A DNA stretch of 64,000 bases from Trileptium ribeirensis (Eukaryota > Nematoda > Enoplea > Enoplida > Thoracostomopsidae), in assembly GCA_030248225.1 (NCBI GenBank), contig JASANE010016068.1:21165-85164 (forward strand), given 5' to 3'. Every line of letters begins with the position of its first letter. Within the stretch, counting starts at the first letter, position 1. The notes below the pieces were generated by a model. It had not been told where the DNA came from, did not search any database, and saw nothing but the letters and a program-made list of their open reading frames with translations. This document shows, one piece after another, positions 48,346 to 60,960 of this stretch. A program made the translations under genes and the position numbers.

Positions 48346-50690
48346 GGACAGTGCGGTTGTTAATTACGACTTTGATGGTCGATATTGCAGCTTTTGCGGA
48401 AATGGCGATCTATATATGGACTCAAGGAACGTACATAGGCATAGAGAGTGATATTGTGTATCTATGACAGGATCTTAGGAACTATTATATGTTTTATTGT
48501 TTATATATAAATTAATTATGGCTACTGTGGGATAATTATTGCATGATAATTGTTGTTATGCTTGAGCCACTGTAGGTGTTGTACACCTGGGTTGGGTAGT
48601 TATTTTGACAATTCAGTTCATGATCACAACTGACTATATCAGAAGTCATCGATGTTCTCGCGCAAATCAGGCTGACAGGATTTGCGACACGGAAAAGGTA
48701 GGCGCTGTTTGCGGTTACTATTTCACGATTTAGTATCGCTATTATTGTTCATTTCCAAGCAGTCCACCAAACGCCATTTCAATGCCTCAGGCCTAAAATC
48801 GCGAACACAGCTATGCGGTTCCACATATAATTTATGAACGTGCGAAATACGCAAATGTACGCGTACCCAAATTGTATTCATATGTCATCGAGCACACGTT
48901 TGCTTTCACTAAACAGCAAATTACGAATATCGACTGCGAACTTTTGCACGATGAAGTTCGACACATTAATAAAATAACAAGATTCGTTAATAAAATCTGT
49001 TTTAATTAACATCTACTCAATATAATTAATCTGTATCAACATATTCTGGTTGAATATAACTACATACGACACTGGCACCTAATTTATTTACAAACAATGG
49101 GTATATCTTGAGAAAGGATTGACAGGTCTCAACGATTTTTATATGGTTATATTTGATGCATTTAAAGATGATCACATACTGGTATAGTTGGTGTATGTAT
49201 TTATACAATGCCCAGGTTGAAACAAACTCAGTACGAATGTTGCTAATATCTGTAAAATGAATACTAAAAGTGACTTGTTTCAGGTTTCACAGTGGAGATC
49301 ATATAACAGGCGTATCATCACGGACATAACAACATTCGCTAGATACGCCGGCAAGAGGTGCCAGTTAGCTAGCTAGCGGAGTACTAAAGGGTTTCTCCTA
49401 GGAAACCCCCAGCCCGAAATTAGTTAATTTCATGATACAGCAGCAAATTTGATACCATTTGACTCTGCTCGACGAGGCGGTTTAGAAAATTCCATTTCGG
49501 ATATGTTTATGGCAAAAAATTTTTCATTTTTATGGTTGCCCTTGACATCCAAATTTTGCGAAAAAAAATTTCTCGGTGAATGAATAATTTTATGTTCGAA
49601 CTGCTTGGCTAGCTTAGCCGAATGATGGCAAACGAGTGGAATCAGATCATTTGTAAAAGACTTAGATGTTAGGGTTTTATATCAATGAAAATATCTTATT
49701 AATCCATGAACCGATTGAGCTGATTTTATATACCACCATTCACTGAGCTCGTCAGGGCGGTCCGAATGGTATATAAAATTAAACATTTATCGAAAAAAAA
49801 TTTCTAAAATTTTGAGTAACAAGTGGTGCTTCTTGTTAGGAATACGGGAAACTCAAAACAATTGTAAAACAATATGGCCAAAATAGGTATTTTCTGCCCT
49901 GCCTCGTCGTGTTTAGTCGAAAGGTACCAAAATTCCCCTTGTATATTGAAAATTGACCAATTTTGGGCTGGCTCTCGTCTAGGAAAGACCTATTTGGTTC
50001 AAATGTTGACAGTGACAGAGCCATGAGGCAGTATGACAATAGCGCTGATGTTAGCCTAGAAGTATTTAAGCTACATCCAGTATGCATCAGAACAGTATAG
50101 ATCTTCAAAACATTGAGCCCCATTGTTAGGTCTGCCAAACCTTGCGAGGGGGGGTTGGGTATATCTATAAGACTCAACATTGTATATTTATGTGTTCGTA
50201 TACCTATTGAACCCGACAAACTAAAACAAAAATAGTAAAGCAGCTTCACATAAGTTCAAAAATTCAAAGGCAAACGTGTTTTGAAACGACAGTACGAACT
50301 GTATACTAAGAGTGGATCCGGGTTACGGTTTTGAAACAACATGACCTCATGTGTGACCGGATTTCCTGAGTACGGTAGTGACCCAGTGATAAGGCCATTT
50401 TCCAAAGCAGCTAATGTATTTTTCCAAACTAGCCATTTCTGCTAAATTTGTAAAAGACACGGAATTGAAAAATAGTTGAATACCTGCTCCGCAAAGTGCT
50501 ATTCAGACGGTCTAAAATTGGATTTTAATTAAGGTGTCAGCCAGAGATTACAGTGCTAGACAAAATTAGCTATTCAAGTGACATGTAGGTCGCATAGCTA
50601 TGCCATGTGCATCGTTTTTCACCGATTAAAGTAGTTTATATGAGAATTTTAGGCATTTTGGAAGCACCTACACAAAAAATGGATGTGAAA
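48346..50690. other. Unassigned; three copies of the dispersed palindrome-core repeat
   Basis: Core-repeat copies lie at about 49451-49490, 49727-49780 and 49893-49935, in different orientations, with 'gataccatt' or 'gaatggtat' flanks. A 137-codon minus-strand open frame (50249-49836) overlaps this repeat material and is not taken as a gene. Confidence 0.45.
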
Positions 50691-51180
50691 AAGTATATAT
50701 CGCGATGTCCAGGGCATTAAATTATGTTTCCAGGCTGAACGACATGAATATGCACCACAACGCATGTATTTGTATGAACCAGTATTTGTGTTGGTCTTTA
50801 GATAGCGAAACCATCATATTCAGCCTACCAAAAAATCTATATAAACAATTCTTGATGACATGTACGCACTAGGTACGTAATCAAGCAACGGAAGAGAGAC
50901 TATATTCTGGAAACCAGCTTCATTGACCAGAAAGCCATAATGAAATATGCACCGTGTCATTAGATAACCAAATCATTGTATTCAGTCTTAGGAAATACTT
51001 ATCTATAGACCGTTCTTGATGCCCTGCACCCAATACATAATCATAGAAATGAAAACGAACTACATTTGGAAATCGGGTTCGTCCAGAGAAAAATCCATTG
51101 AAATCTCAAGAAAAGATATTATATGGTCAAGTTGTACTCTACGTAGCAAAACCATCGTATTCAGCGTGATTGATAACCTA
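50690..51180. repeat. Diverged tandem repeat, about 160-180 bp, three units
   Basis: The motif 'aaaccatc.tattcag' recurs at about 50809, 50970 and 51149, each preceded by 'gatagc' or 'agataacc'-like sequence and followed by 'attcttgatg'. The units differ at many positions, so the duplication is old. Confidence 0.6.
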
Positions 51181-52725
51181 ATATGCACTCATTGTAAAGT
51201 AGAAACAAGCAATAACACGGCGATATTTGAATTTGAATTATTTCCGGAAAATGTCGATGATCCATATTCGAGTCCACAGCGGCCCAAATCCGGATGGCCA
51301 GATTTGGCAAAGAGCCCTTAAAAACCTGTTTTGAAATTGTGACCCGGTAGATTGGGTCAGAGCTGTTTCTGTTCAACATCGTTGTCACTTTTACTATCGA
51401 AAACAATCGAAATCCGTCCATCCGAAAATGTATTATGAATGACAAAGACAAAAAGAAATGTCACTATTTTCCCCAAGCGCCCTCAGTGGAAACTCCACTC
51501 GCTCCGGTTCAATAATATGTAATATAGGTTTATTTTGTGTATTTGCCCACAACCATACATGTGTATACTAGTACCTCTATCGAGATTGCAGAGCTAGTGA
51601 AGCACAAGTACACCTACTTCTTTTGTGTGCAGAGCCCAATCAGCTCTCGGTAGCTTACGTCGATATGCTATATGTGGACAATACACAATACCTTACACGT
51701 TAGAACAAAACTGACACCGACAATAAGTTTCCCATGCCCGAAAATCCCCCAATGAAGCTTTTCAGCCACCCAGGACGTCAGGACAAATTTTCAAATTTTG
51801 GGTCGTGGAACCACTAGGATGCCATACCCCAAACCCCGTAACTTTAGCACCGGAGCCTAATCGAAAAGAAGCACATAACTAAATTAAATAATTATGATGT
51901 GCACGAACTGGCTAGGCCCAAAATCCCATGGACGGGGTGGTAAAATTCGTTAAATGTTTAGTAAGACAACCAACATGTAAATTAGAAATATTGTTTAACA
52001 ACCAGCACACAGCCCTCAAGTTGTCAAAACAGTTGCCATAATCTCATAACCGCTGTCACCTAGATGTATTAATGGTAGCGGTAGTTACTTAGGGACACCA
52101 CGTGGGGACGGGGGGCGGTCCGCCCAGTTATAGCAGTGGTGTGACCTCTTCAGTAAGGTTTCCCTTCAATTGTAAAGTATTGGCCGCTAACAGACCATTG
52201 GTTCCCCTCACTTTACGAGGCGTAGTGCACCTCTGGGTGGTTATATATACATGAAATGCATCAGTCGGATGACTTTACATTTCTCAGCACGAAATCTTGT
52301 AAAGTTCATGAATTTAAGAAGACTGAAGCATCCTACCTAAATTGTTCGTTTAAGTTATTGTGCAACCTAATAACAGTGAATGTAGAAGCGAACGGGAATA
52401 TAATTTAAATTTAAACAACAGAACCAAAAATATATTATTTGAAGCCAAATATGTATTTCGAACAGATGAAGATGCCAGGCGTTATTTTAAATAAGAATGT
52501 GGATTCATCGAGAATCAATACTAATATTAAATATATACCATACTATTTTAAGGCACATATATACAAATAAATTGTAGTGGTACTGCCTGCTTAGTCTTGC
52601 CATAAAAACGTTTGGATTCTGACTGAAACCAATACTTATATAGATATATATTTATATTAAATCAAAGAAATGATTGTAGCTATTAAGCTGAAGGAAGTCT
52701 AACTTTTATCACAAACAGTTTATTA
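51181..52725. other. Unassigned sequence with a GC-rich patch
   Basis: A GC-rich patch at about 52060-52240 may be another short repeat. No supported gene was seen. Confidence 0.4.
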
Positions 52726-53995
52726 TAGAGCGGAGCGACGCGAAGCCGAGGGAAGCGTTTTTATTTTCTGTTTGTGACCAAAAAAGTCGATGTCCGTCCG
52801 TTCGTTCGTTCGTTCGGTCCGACGGATCTCAAGAACCATTGAACCGATTTTAAAAAAACTTTTTTGTTTGAAAGCCTATCATGTCAGAGTGTGCACCTGA
52901 TATTTGGGATTAAAAAATTTTGAGTGTTTAATTAGTAATTAGCTAATTAGTTAAGCTTATGCAGTTAAAATAGAGAATTTTGCAATATTTGTGTTATTTA
53001 TTGAAATAGAATCGTTTCGATCAAACCATTATAGGGTTTTTTGGGTCGAAGAATTTAAATATAATATTTTTACCAATGATAAAGCCCTATGCAATGTACT
53101 TATTTGAAGAACATAAAATTGAGTACATTCGTAATGCCACAGCCCAAGCTGCGCTCACAAATGTAGTTCCACTACCGACTAGTATATTTGTGTTTTAAAG
53201 GTGATCGCTTTCACGGCTAACCGGTTTAGACCACAAACATTAATTACTGCAAAATGAGCGAGCGGTCAATACGCGTTCAATATACGAAAAGCATTCATTA
53301 TCATTGTTGAACTATTTATTTCGAAGATACAGGTGAGACTAGCAACAATTAATATGATGTTAGCAAGAAAACTGTGTTCGCACGTTTATTTTGTGTCCAA
53401 ATGTTCGAGATTAATGATGTCAGGCTGTAGTTGAGCGAGGGTATGCGGCGTCCGGGGCAAGCAAAAAAAATTGGCGCTATATGCTCGACGGTTCTGCGCC
53501 CTCTACTCAATGATTTTGGGACCCGTACTAAATAAAGTATTTGGTTCTCTTCTATTATCCGCCACAGCCCGAATTTGGCCAATTTTGAAGATACAAAGCT
53601 GATTTTGGTATCAATCGATTCAGCTCGATGAGGCGGTTCACAAAATACTATTTTATCCATATCACTGAAAAAGGTTTTTTTTCGATTTTTTGAGGTTCGA
53701 ATAGTCCCTTGGGAACCCAAGAATTTTTTCTTCGGGATATGGTCATGTTTGATACCATTCGACTCGGCTTGATGAGAGAAATCTACTGGTATGTAGTATA
53801 TTGAAATCTACGCCACCGTTAGAAAGTTATGAGGGTCCAAGCCTAACCCATAGGGGCGAAAATTAAATGCAGGCCATGCCGTTCTCGATATACTAAGCCC
53901 AAGTCTTAGTCTTAGCCTAAACTAAGTTCCTTATATGAGACATACTCTAAGCCTAACCCTATGTCGGGGGTGCCGCCCCCGAACCCTCCGCTCTA
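52726..53995. mobile_element. Non-autonomous DNA element, 1.27 kb, 10-bp inverted ends
   Basis: The left end is 'tagagcggag' (52726-52735) and the right end is its exact reverse complement (53986-53995). If the outer TA is a target duplication, as in Tc1/mariner-type insertions, the element proper is gagcggag...ctccgctc. Both ends run into GC-rich sequence ('cgacgcgaagccgaggg' inside the left, 'gccgcccccgaaccc' inside the right) that contrasts with the surroundings. A 'ttcg' microsatellite lies at 52799-52816. No transposase frame is present. Two copies of the dispersed core repeat (53607-53640 and 53751-53777) lie inside it, so part of it may be older inserted material. Confidence 0.6.
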
Positions 53996-54639
53996 AGCTG
54001 TTGCTTTTTCTAACGTTATAATGTACCACCCGATGTATTTCGTTATGTTGTCATGGTATACATTTCTAATTGTAATAGCTGCTACATTAAATGAGAGACG
54101 CCACGAAATGTTTAAAATCAGAAATAAATATTTTGATGTTTTAATAAAAATTAACAAAATAGACTGCATCGCTAGCGTTTAGGAAATACTCACCATCTTT
54201 TAAGCTGTGGCCACATAATATCTAGAGTTTCCAATCATCTGTCAACCTCAAAAGAGATGTACATACAGTTTAATTCGTGATATTCTGTTAGTGCAGGTAT
54301 AATTCCTGAACCGAAAGAACGATCAGGGTAATTTCTTCTATATGGTGCGTTTAATACTGCCATATCCAAGTTTAATGATTTGCATGTATCTTCGTCTGTT
54401 GGGGTGCAGAGGTCGAATAATGCTATCTCTCAGGCTAAGATCAGTCCTAATTTTGCAATTATTTTTTGTAATTGGGTCGCGGCTTAACCCGTTAAGCTTA
54501 AATTTTTACAGTTCAGATGACAATCGATGACTTGTCTGTGGAAGTAATATTGCTACAAGGCCTCCCAGGAGGAAAAACACAAAGACAAACATTATTGTTG
54601 ACAAATTTCGTTACTACAGACTGTGACCTGCAGTTATAA
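53996..54639. other. Unassigned sequence before the RTE-like element
   Basis: No motif was recognised. Decayed upstream parts of the RTE-like element could extend into it. Confidence 0.4.
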
Positions 54640-54889
54640 TCCATGAATCTTTCAAAAATATTCGTCACCTAGACGGAATGGCAATTAGAGATGTGTTCAG
54701 GATGAATTAGCTTCACAAAAAGGTGCCTTTATCAAAGGAAAGTCTATGACGGACAGAATCTCTGCCTTGAACCAAGTACTTGAGAAAAACAGGGCGGGCC
54801 AAAATGATCAAGACAACACGACATCAGAATCAGCAAAACGAGACCAAAATGATGTGATCCGATTTGGAAAATGCACACTACATAGCACC

Positions 54890-55215
54890 ACTGAACGTTG
54901 GGACTGGTCTATGCGAGTAAAGAACATCAGTGTCATACACGCTTATGGAGTAATGGGAGTTGTTATTCCCCTGAGGCTCAAACCGCCATCCGCGATGCCT
55001 CGGCAACCACGACAGCTAGTCCAAACCTCCACGGCAAACACATAGGCGACGATGGCGCCGCACGCACCGCCACTTCCCCTGCTGACACTTACCCAATCTG
55101 TTAGGCCGAAGGCCTCTCCCAAAGGACCCGCGTCTACCCCCCGCCTTGGACTTCGTACCTCGGTCCATGTTTATTATTAGTGTAGGGCAGGGGCATGTAC
55201 AGGGAAAGTAAGACG
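54890..55215. mobile_element. GC-rich insertion inside the RTE-like fossil
   Basis: The reverse transcriptase similarity stops near 54880 and resumes near 55220. The intervening sequence is GC-rich. Its right part ('ggacttcgtacctcggtcca', about 55148-55167) resembles 58724-58740 and, inverted, the left end of the element at 10644. This fits insertion of a short repeat. The exact ends are uncertain. Confidence 0.5.
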
Positions 55216-55810
55216 GTGATCTGAGATGTGTCGGGAACAACGAAATCCTTCGAGGAAGAAATAGCACTGCATTAAACTCCCTTTCTGATTGATATCATCA
55301 TAAGAACCATCATTTATACCGCCTGAAAAGAAACTCCACGGAACATGTTTCGAGACGATGTAGTTCATTGCTTTGAGTAGGCTGAATTGGAGGAAGACCT
55401 GGAATAATGGCGCGATGAACTTAGGAAAAGAAGAATAAAGGAGTCAAGAGTGAATACGAAGTACATCTACCTAAATGGAGCGTCGATATGAAACGTTCGA
55501 ATGCAATACCAATCGCTGTTAGAAGTAAACCAGTTCAAGAAATACCTAGTAAGCACGCTGCAGCAGAATGGAAGCGGGCTTCAGCCGAAGGATACATTTA
55601 GAGTAAGATGGCTGGCGTGACGTGTGACAAACAGATACCAAACAGTGAACGGAAAGATACACGGGACCCTGAACCAGCCTGCCATACTCTACGAATTGGA
55701 GACTTTACCCTAAAGCCACGAAGATGCTACAGGTTACGAAGACGAGCATGAGTAGATGAGCATGTGAAAGCAAAGGTGGATCGACACTTTCAACGCAGAC
55801 ATGAGATCGG

Positions 55811-56262
55811 TTGAGAAAAGAGAGGAATACACTGAGGATAGAAATAAATAGAAGACATATGTATCTACCGCAGCCACACCATACAATTGGGATAATCTCA
55901 AAAACAAAAGAGGTAAACTGCCTTCGCCCTGGTTTTTATGTGATTGAAGTTTTTGAAGTTAATTAAAGTGATTGAAATAAATAAAATTAAAGCATCGTTC
56001 TTAACCCAAGGATCTCAGCGCATCATCTAGATCGCTTGAGAAAAGATATGAATATATACACTGAGGATAGAAATAAATAGAAGACATATATATCTACCGC
56101 AGCCGCACCATACAATTGGGATAATCTCAAAAACAGAAGAGGTAAACTGCCTTCGCTCTGGTTTTTATGTGATTGAAGTTTTTGACTTTAATTAAAGTGA
56201 TTGAAATAAATAAAATTAAAGCATCGTTCATAACCCAAGGACCTCAGCGCATCATCTAGATT
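55811..56262 (+). repeat. 225-bp tandem duplication of the RTE-like 3' end
   Basis: Two units (55811-56035 and 56036-56262) begin with 'ttgagaaaag' and end at 'catcatctagat'. The first carries the end of the reverse-transcriptase frame (EYTEDRNK), then the 3' untranslated part; the second repeats both. About 95 percent of positions look identical by eye. Confidence 0.9.
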
Positions 56263-57108
56263 TACACCAAAATATAGTCTTATATTTTATTTCCATTTAT
56301 ATTTGTATACGTTTATACTTAGATCAAAGCTTCGCTCATCGCCACCGAAATCCATTCTTCCGCAGAGATTATCGAAATACTACAAATATATTTATTTCAC
56401 AACCACACTATTGGATGTTTTATGAAATTTCAAGCATACGGATTAATTGAGGAACACTAAACATTATTCTTAAACACATAGTTTGTGGATATGCAGTTTG
56501 ATCGTTGAATGCTTGCTGTTAGTATAGTTTGTTTTATACATTTTACATCTAAACTCATATATTATACCCAACTTTGAAAGTGAACTGTGTTTGCTCAAAA
56601 CACTAAAGAATTCAGAAACACTTTCGTCGAAATGCAAATGTGTGCGATATAACGCCATCGAAATATCTAAGCAACTTCGGTGTGCTGAATTTTCTTAGGA
56701 GCAGAAGAAATAAATACAAAAGCAACTTCTAATCTATATATACTTAAGCAAGGTGAGGCAGGCTTCTAATCTAAGGTTTCGGGTACAGTTATTGCCTATT
56801 GGGTTATTCGGCAAGGAGCGATCTATATTCAGCAGCGTGTGAAATTCAAATTCATTCAGAACATAAAGGGTTAACCAAAGTTTAGACGAATTTAGTTTAG
56901 CTTAATATGTGATAAAAATAGATTAGATAATTACGATCAATCTTTTTCTACAGCAAGGTATCTTGCTCCCAACAGTTATCTTTTGATATCTCACAACTGC
57001 AATACGTTTCATCAGGACATCAAGCAAGTATATATATAAAGGATGTCAGGGCAATAAATTGTCTAAATATTGATAATTTCTTTGAAATAACATCCATATT
57101 AGAAGTTA
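56263..57108. other. Unassigned AT-rich sequence
   Basis: No supported gene or repeat was recognised. Confidence 0.45.
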
Positions 57109-57224
57109 TCTCTATGAAATATTGACAACTTCTTCAATGCCGCGAAAGAGTGTTAGCTACGAACATCCTATCCTTATCACGTATCCCTGTATGTATTCAA
57201 GAAGTTATCAATATTTCATAGAGA
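57109..57224. repeat. 26-bp inverted repeat, hairpin with 64-bp loop
   Basis: The arms 57109-57134 and 57199-57224 are reverse complements with one mismatch ('attgacaacttctt' against 'aagaagttatcaat'). It may be the core of a fold-back element, since weaker similarity continues outward, or simply a hairpin. No target duplication was seen. Confidence 0.7.
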
Positions 57225-60200
57225 TATTTTCAATGAAATGAGGTGAAACAACTATCTACTTTTTTTCAAATATCTACAAATTATTCAAAACTTGACTACT
57301 TTTCGAGTGACTTTGGAATAAAGCGAAAGCGTTGCGAATAGTGACAGGTTTTTGGTCGAACTGGGTTTGTGATTGAGTCGACTGTGATAGCTCTGTTGCT
57401 AAAGAATTATATATACCATTTCCAGGTTGACCATTTAAGTCCTTAAATCACTGGTTTTCCCCGGTTGTTAGAGCTATAATGACTTATACCATCCGTTACA
57501 GAACAGTATTGTTGAGCTCTGGGCAAAATATAAGCTGAGCAAACTCGGTGCTCAGAGATGAATCTTAGGCTCAGCTTAGTTTTTCACACAAGGGATGCAT
57601 GCAGGCTCAACCAAGAAGCCGAGCCTGAAACCTCAACTGCCACACCACTTGTTTAGAGCAATCTTCGCTTTATAAAATTGATCAAAAAGGAAAGTGCATA
57701 TGGATTCACTTTGTTTGTTCACATATACAAGATTGTGTATGGGTATTCTAAAAGTTAATCGTTTCGTAAACAATTCACTTCAACTCAGAAACACACACCG
57801 GTGCTCCTGCGCCTTAACACTTTTTATTGTAGCGAAACACAATTGTATTCAAGTAGAACACAAAGTGACACCTTATGGACTATAAAACTATTTATAAAAA
57901 CGAGCAAATAATATTTACTCAAAAGATCATAAGATGATGTCAAGTGCTTAAACTTGAATAATTATTAACTGTATACTGCTAGCAATTTTAGAAAAAAATT
58001 CGCATAACTCCCAAAATGAAAGTGTGAAGAAATTTTTTTGACAAAAATGTAATCTCGTATTGTATTAGATCTGAAATATATGACATATTCGTGTAATATA
58101 CTTGTAAAACAAATATATTTCCTTCATCAAGTCAATTATAGTGAAAATGATACCACAGTGAAATGTTCGGTTTCATCTTAGCGATATTGTCTACACTAAA
58201 TAATAGCAGATACAGTCCTATTGTCCTTATAGTGAATTTTTTGATTCGCCCCAAGCGATTATACAAACCATAAGCGCACTTTACTGTGCAATTGTAATTT
58301 CGCAGACGGAGACGATTCTGTATATATATATGTAGATAACAGCAATTCTGCTGACAATAACATCCGGTTTTCTCGATACGATAACGGTACGGCTTTTTTC
58401 TGAAAGCCTAGTTTTTAATCAGTGTATGCTGCAAAACTGGCTAAATATATGGAAATATTTAGGATGAATACCTGAGATTTCGCTTTGCTTTGGTATTTTG
58501 TTCTTCAACAGACTCCTTATCACAGTTAAAACCCGCTAAATAAGATAATTCATGCAAAGAAACATAAATCGTTGGAGAATATTGCGGAATAAGTAGGCAA
58601 TAAAAAATATTTATATCAAACAAATCCATACTCTTGGAAGCAAGTGAGGGTCAGATCCCAAGTCGCTGATCCCCCTCTAACTACAAACTCCCTACCCCCC
58701 AAGCACCCGCTATCCCACTGGGACTTCGAACCTCGCCCACGTATGATATATCTTTCTTGCACCAGCTATGTAATCTGAGTTAAATTCTCTAAAATAGAAA
58801 AAATTTATTAGAACAGCTGTGGTGGACAAATGTGCCGACCACTTCACAACATATATAAACTTCGTTTTGCTAAAAAATAACACATTTCAAATTCGGAATA
58901 TATATATTTAAATCATCTACTAAATTTAAATTATAGTCGTTTAATTTCTAATTTGTAAAACGTTGGAACCAATATGATATATGGAATTTTTAGTGATTTA
59001 GCCATGTGTGATGTTTAGATAGGCGTACAAGTAGATTTAATACATGGCTCTATTATATATTGTAGATATGAACTCATTATATTCTTGGTTAGTATTATTT
59101 TTATTACATATAACATGATTATTTAATGTATAATAATGAACCGTTGAACATAAAATATTATTTAAACGATGCTATAAAATTGACAATATTCATAAAATTA
59201 CATAAAAGTGTTGAATAAAAAAATCGCAAGACAATATACATTTGATTTTGAACAGAATCTTGGCATTTACCAATCTAATAAACTTAATAAACTATATATA
59301 TAATTTATATGTTTATGTAACGTATTACGATCATGTCAAGTTCAATCCCAGCGTATCGTATTAAATCTGTCCTACTCTAATAGTTGTCTTTTTGTTATTC
59401 CAAAAGTAATGATAATATCTAAGCCTAAGGTTAAGCCTTAGACCAAACTTAGCCTATGCTTCACACCTAAACTCAGGAGTGAACTAAGTCGTTCGAAGTA
59501 TTCAATGTTATCTAACTGAGGCACTAAAGTAAGAAACCTCCTAAGATTAAGCATGTAAAGCAATTAAAACGCAGTCAAGCCGCTGTGCTCAGTGACAACC
59601 ATGGGCGCTGATGAGGGGAACAGGATGCCAAAACCCCCACGTTTTTAGATAGCACGACTGACCCTTTATATTGTAGTCTAGATGTGAAGTTCTGATAAAC
59701 AACCCCCGCTTTTAGGTCTTTTCTAGTCTAAGTGACATCAAAACTAACCTTAGGTAGTGTTGTGACAAGTAGTCGGGACAATGTTGTTCTTCTATTTACT
59801 GAATATGATTCAAAAGATTATAGCACTATTTTGGAGGCAAAATTTTGCCCGCAGCTAATTTCGGAATCGGTATGAACCGCCAGCAATACAAAGTACTTTG
59901 ACACCCTTGTTTTTAGAATACAAAACTCGGACTTTCTCTGTAAAACCTTCACCCGAAAATTACTTTTGCACGTCATAGCTTATTATCTATTATTATCAAC
60001 AACAAATAATTCAGCTAATTTTTACAATTCTTTATGTTTTGTTTTATATTTCATATACTTTAAAACTTAATTACGCACTATTTTCGTTGCTATCCCATGA
60101 ATTACCTCAAATTTTGCCAGCAATCAACTGCTGGACAGGTGTTCTGTGTATCGATATATATTAGAAAATCTTACAAAACAACTACATCTACGTTGGAGAT

Positions 60201-60716
60201 ACATATAATACATATCTAATCTATATATTTCGAATAATGTTCTTAACAAAGACAACTGATCATAAAAAAATAAACAACTTTATACAATTATGGCTGCGTG
60301 AATAATAGTACAAATCCTTAGCAAAGTGATTTCGTATACTAGTTTGAAAATTGGGACACCGAGCCAAGGCTTCACTAAGCGCCTTGCGTCTTTATAACCA
60401 AGAATCTATGACCCCATTATTGTAAGATTGATTAACTGATCTGATCTAACCTGAAAACTAAACTTTTGAAGAACAAAGAATTTGAAATAGTGCAAATAAT
60501 TATCTTTACATTACAACTTTAGACAATCTATAGCACCAAAAGCAGATAAATTGTCGTGGACAAGAACTATAAGCAGATAAATGTTTTGTAGCCACTCATA
60601 TAGAAATTAATGTTGTCATTTCAATTATTGGGTGGAAGTGATCTCAAGTGATCACAGGAGTTGGTACTATGCATCGCTAATCCTATGACACAAGACCCAA
60701 AAATAAACGTTCTGTT
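57225..60716. other. Unassigned AT-rich sequence with dispersed repeat fragments
   Basis: A GC-rich fragment at 58650-58745 resembles parts of the elements at 10644 and 55150. Near 58225, 'ttatagtgaattttttgatt' resembles 61592-61611. Short 'taagccta' words cluster near 59415-59475. No gene was recognised. Confidence 0.45.
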
Positions 60717-60960
60717 CTTCAGAAAAACAGGTCTTTTCCAGGTAATTCATTTCTTAATTACTGACGAAGCCTAAGCGGAGGAATTGTAGGAAATTAGGAA
60801 AGAACCTAAAAGCGTAAGCCCTTCTCGAAAACATGTGTTTCCTAGATAATTCACTTTTTAATACTGTCTAAGCCTAACAATAACCTAACGCTAGGCTTAT
60901 GCTTACGCCGAGGTATTGTATGAAATTAGGAAAGAACCTGAAAAACTTTCAAGTCTTACG
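60717..60960. repeat. Diverged tandem duplication, about 132 bp
   Basis: 'gaaattaggaaagaacct' occurs at 60790 and 60922. It is preceded in both by 'taattca.tt.ttaat.act' and 'aagccta' words, but the second unit carries a longer 'cctaac' segment. Confidence 0.65.

Larger units (their letters stand above)
54640..56262 (+). pseudogene. RTE-like LINE reverse transcriptase fossil
   Basis: In order on the plus strand: VQDELASQKGAFIKGKSM then TDRISALNQVLEKN (about 54695-54790) fits the finger region of RTE-type reverse transcriptases. STALNS (about 55262) recalls motif B (usually QGSALSP). PRNMFRDDVVHCFE (55336-55377) is motif C with the first variable residue changed to Arg but both Asp kept. Then come AELEEDLE, a stop, WRDELRKRRIKESRVNTKY, VNQFKKYLVSTLQQNGSG and NQPAILYELETL. 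The C-terminal end at about 55770-55900 reads RWIDTFNADMRSVEKR then EYTEDRN. Stops and frameshifts are frequent, so it is long dead. Between about 54890 and 55215 it is interrupted by a GC-rich insertion. Confidence 0.75.

Noticed and set aside
49836..50249. 137-codon minus-strand frame as a membrane protein
   Set aside because: It overlaps dispersed repeat copies, its hydrophobicity follows AT-rich composition, and no motif is recognised.
53349..53720. 123-codon minus-strand frame as a transposase of the 1.27-kb element
   Set aside because: It has no DDE/DDD-like motif or DNA-binding domain, and part of it is the dispersed core repeat.
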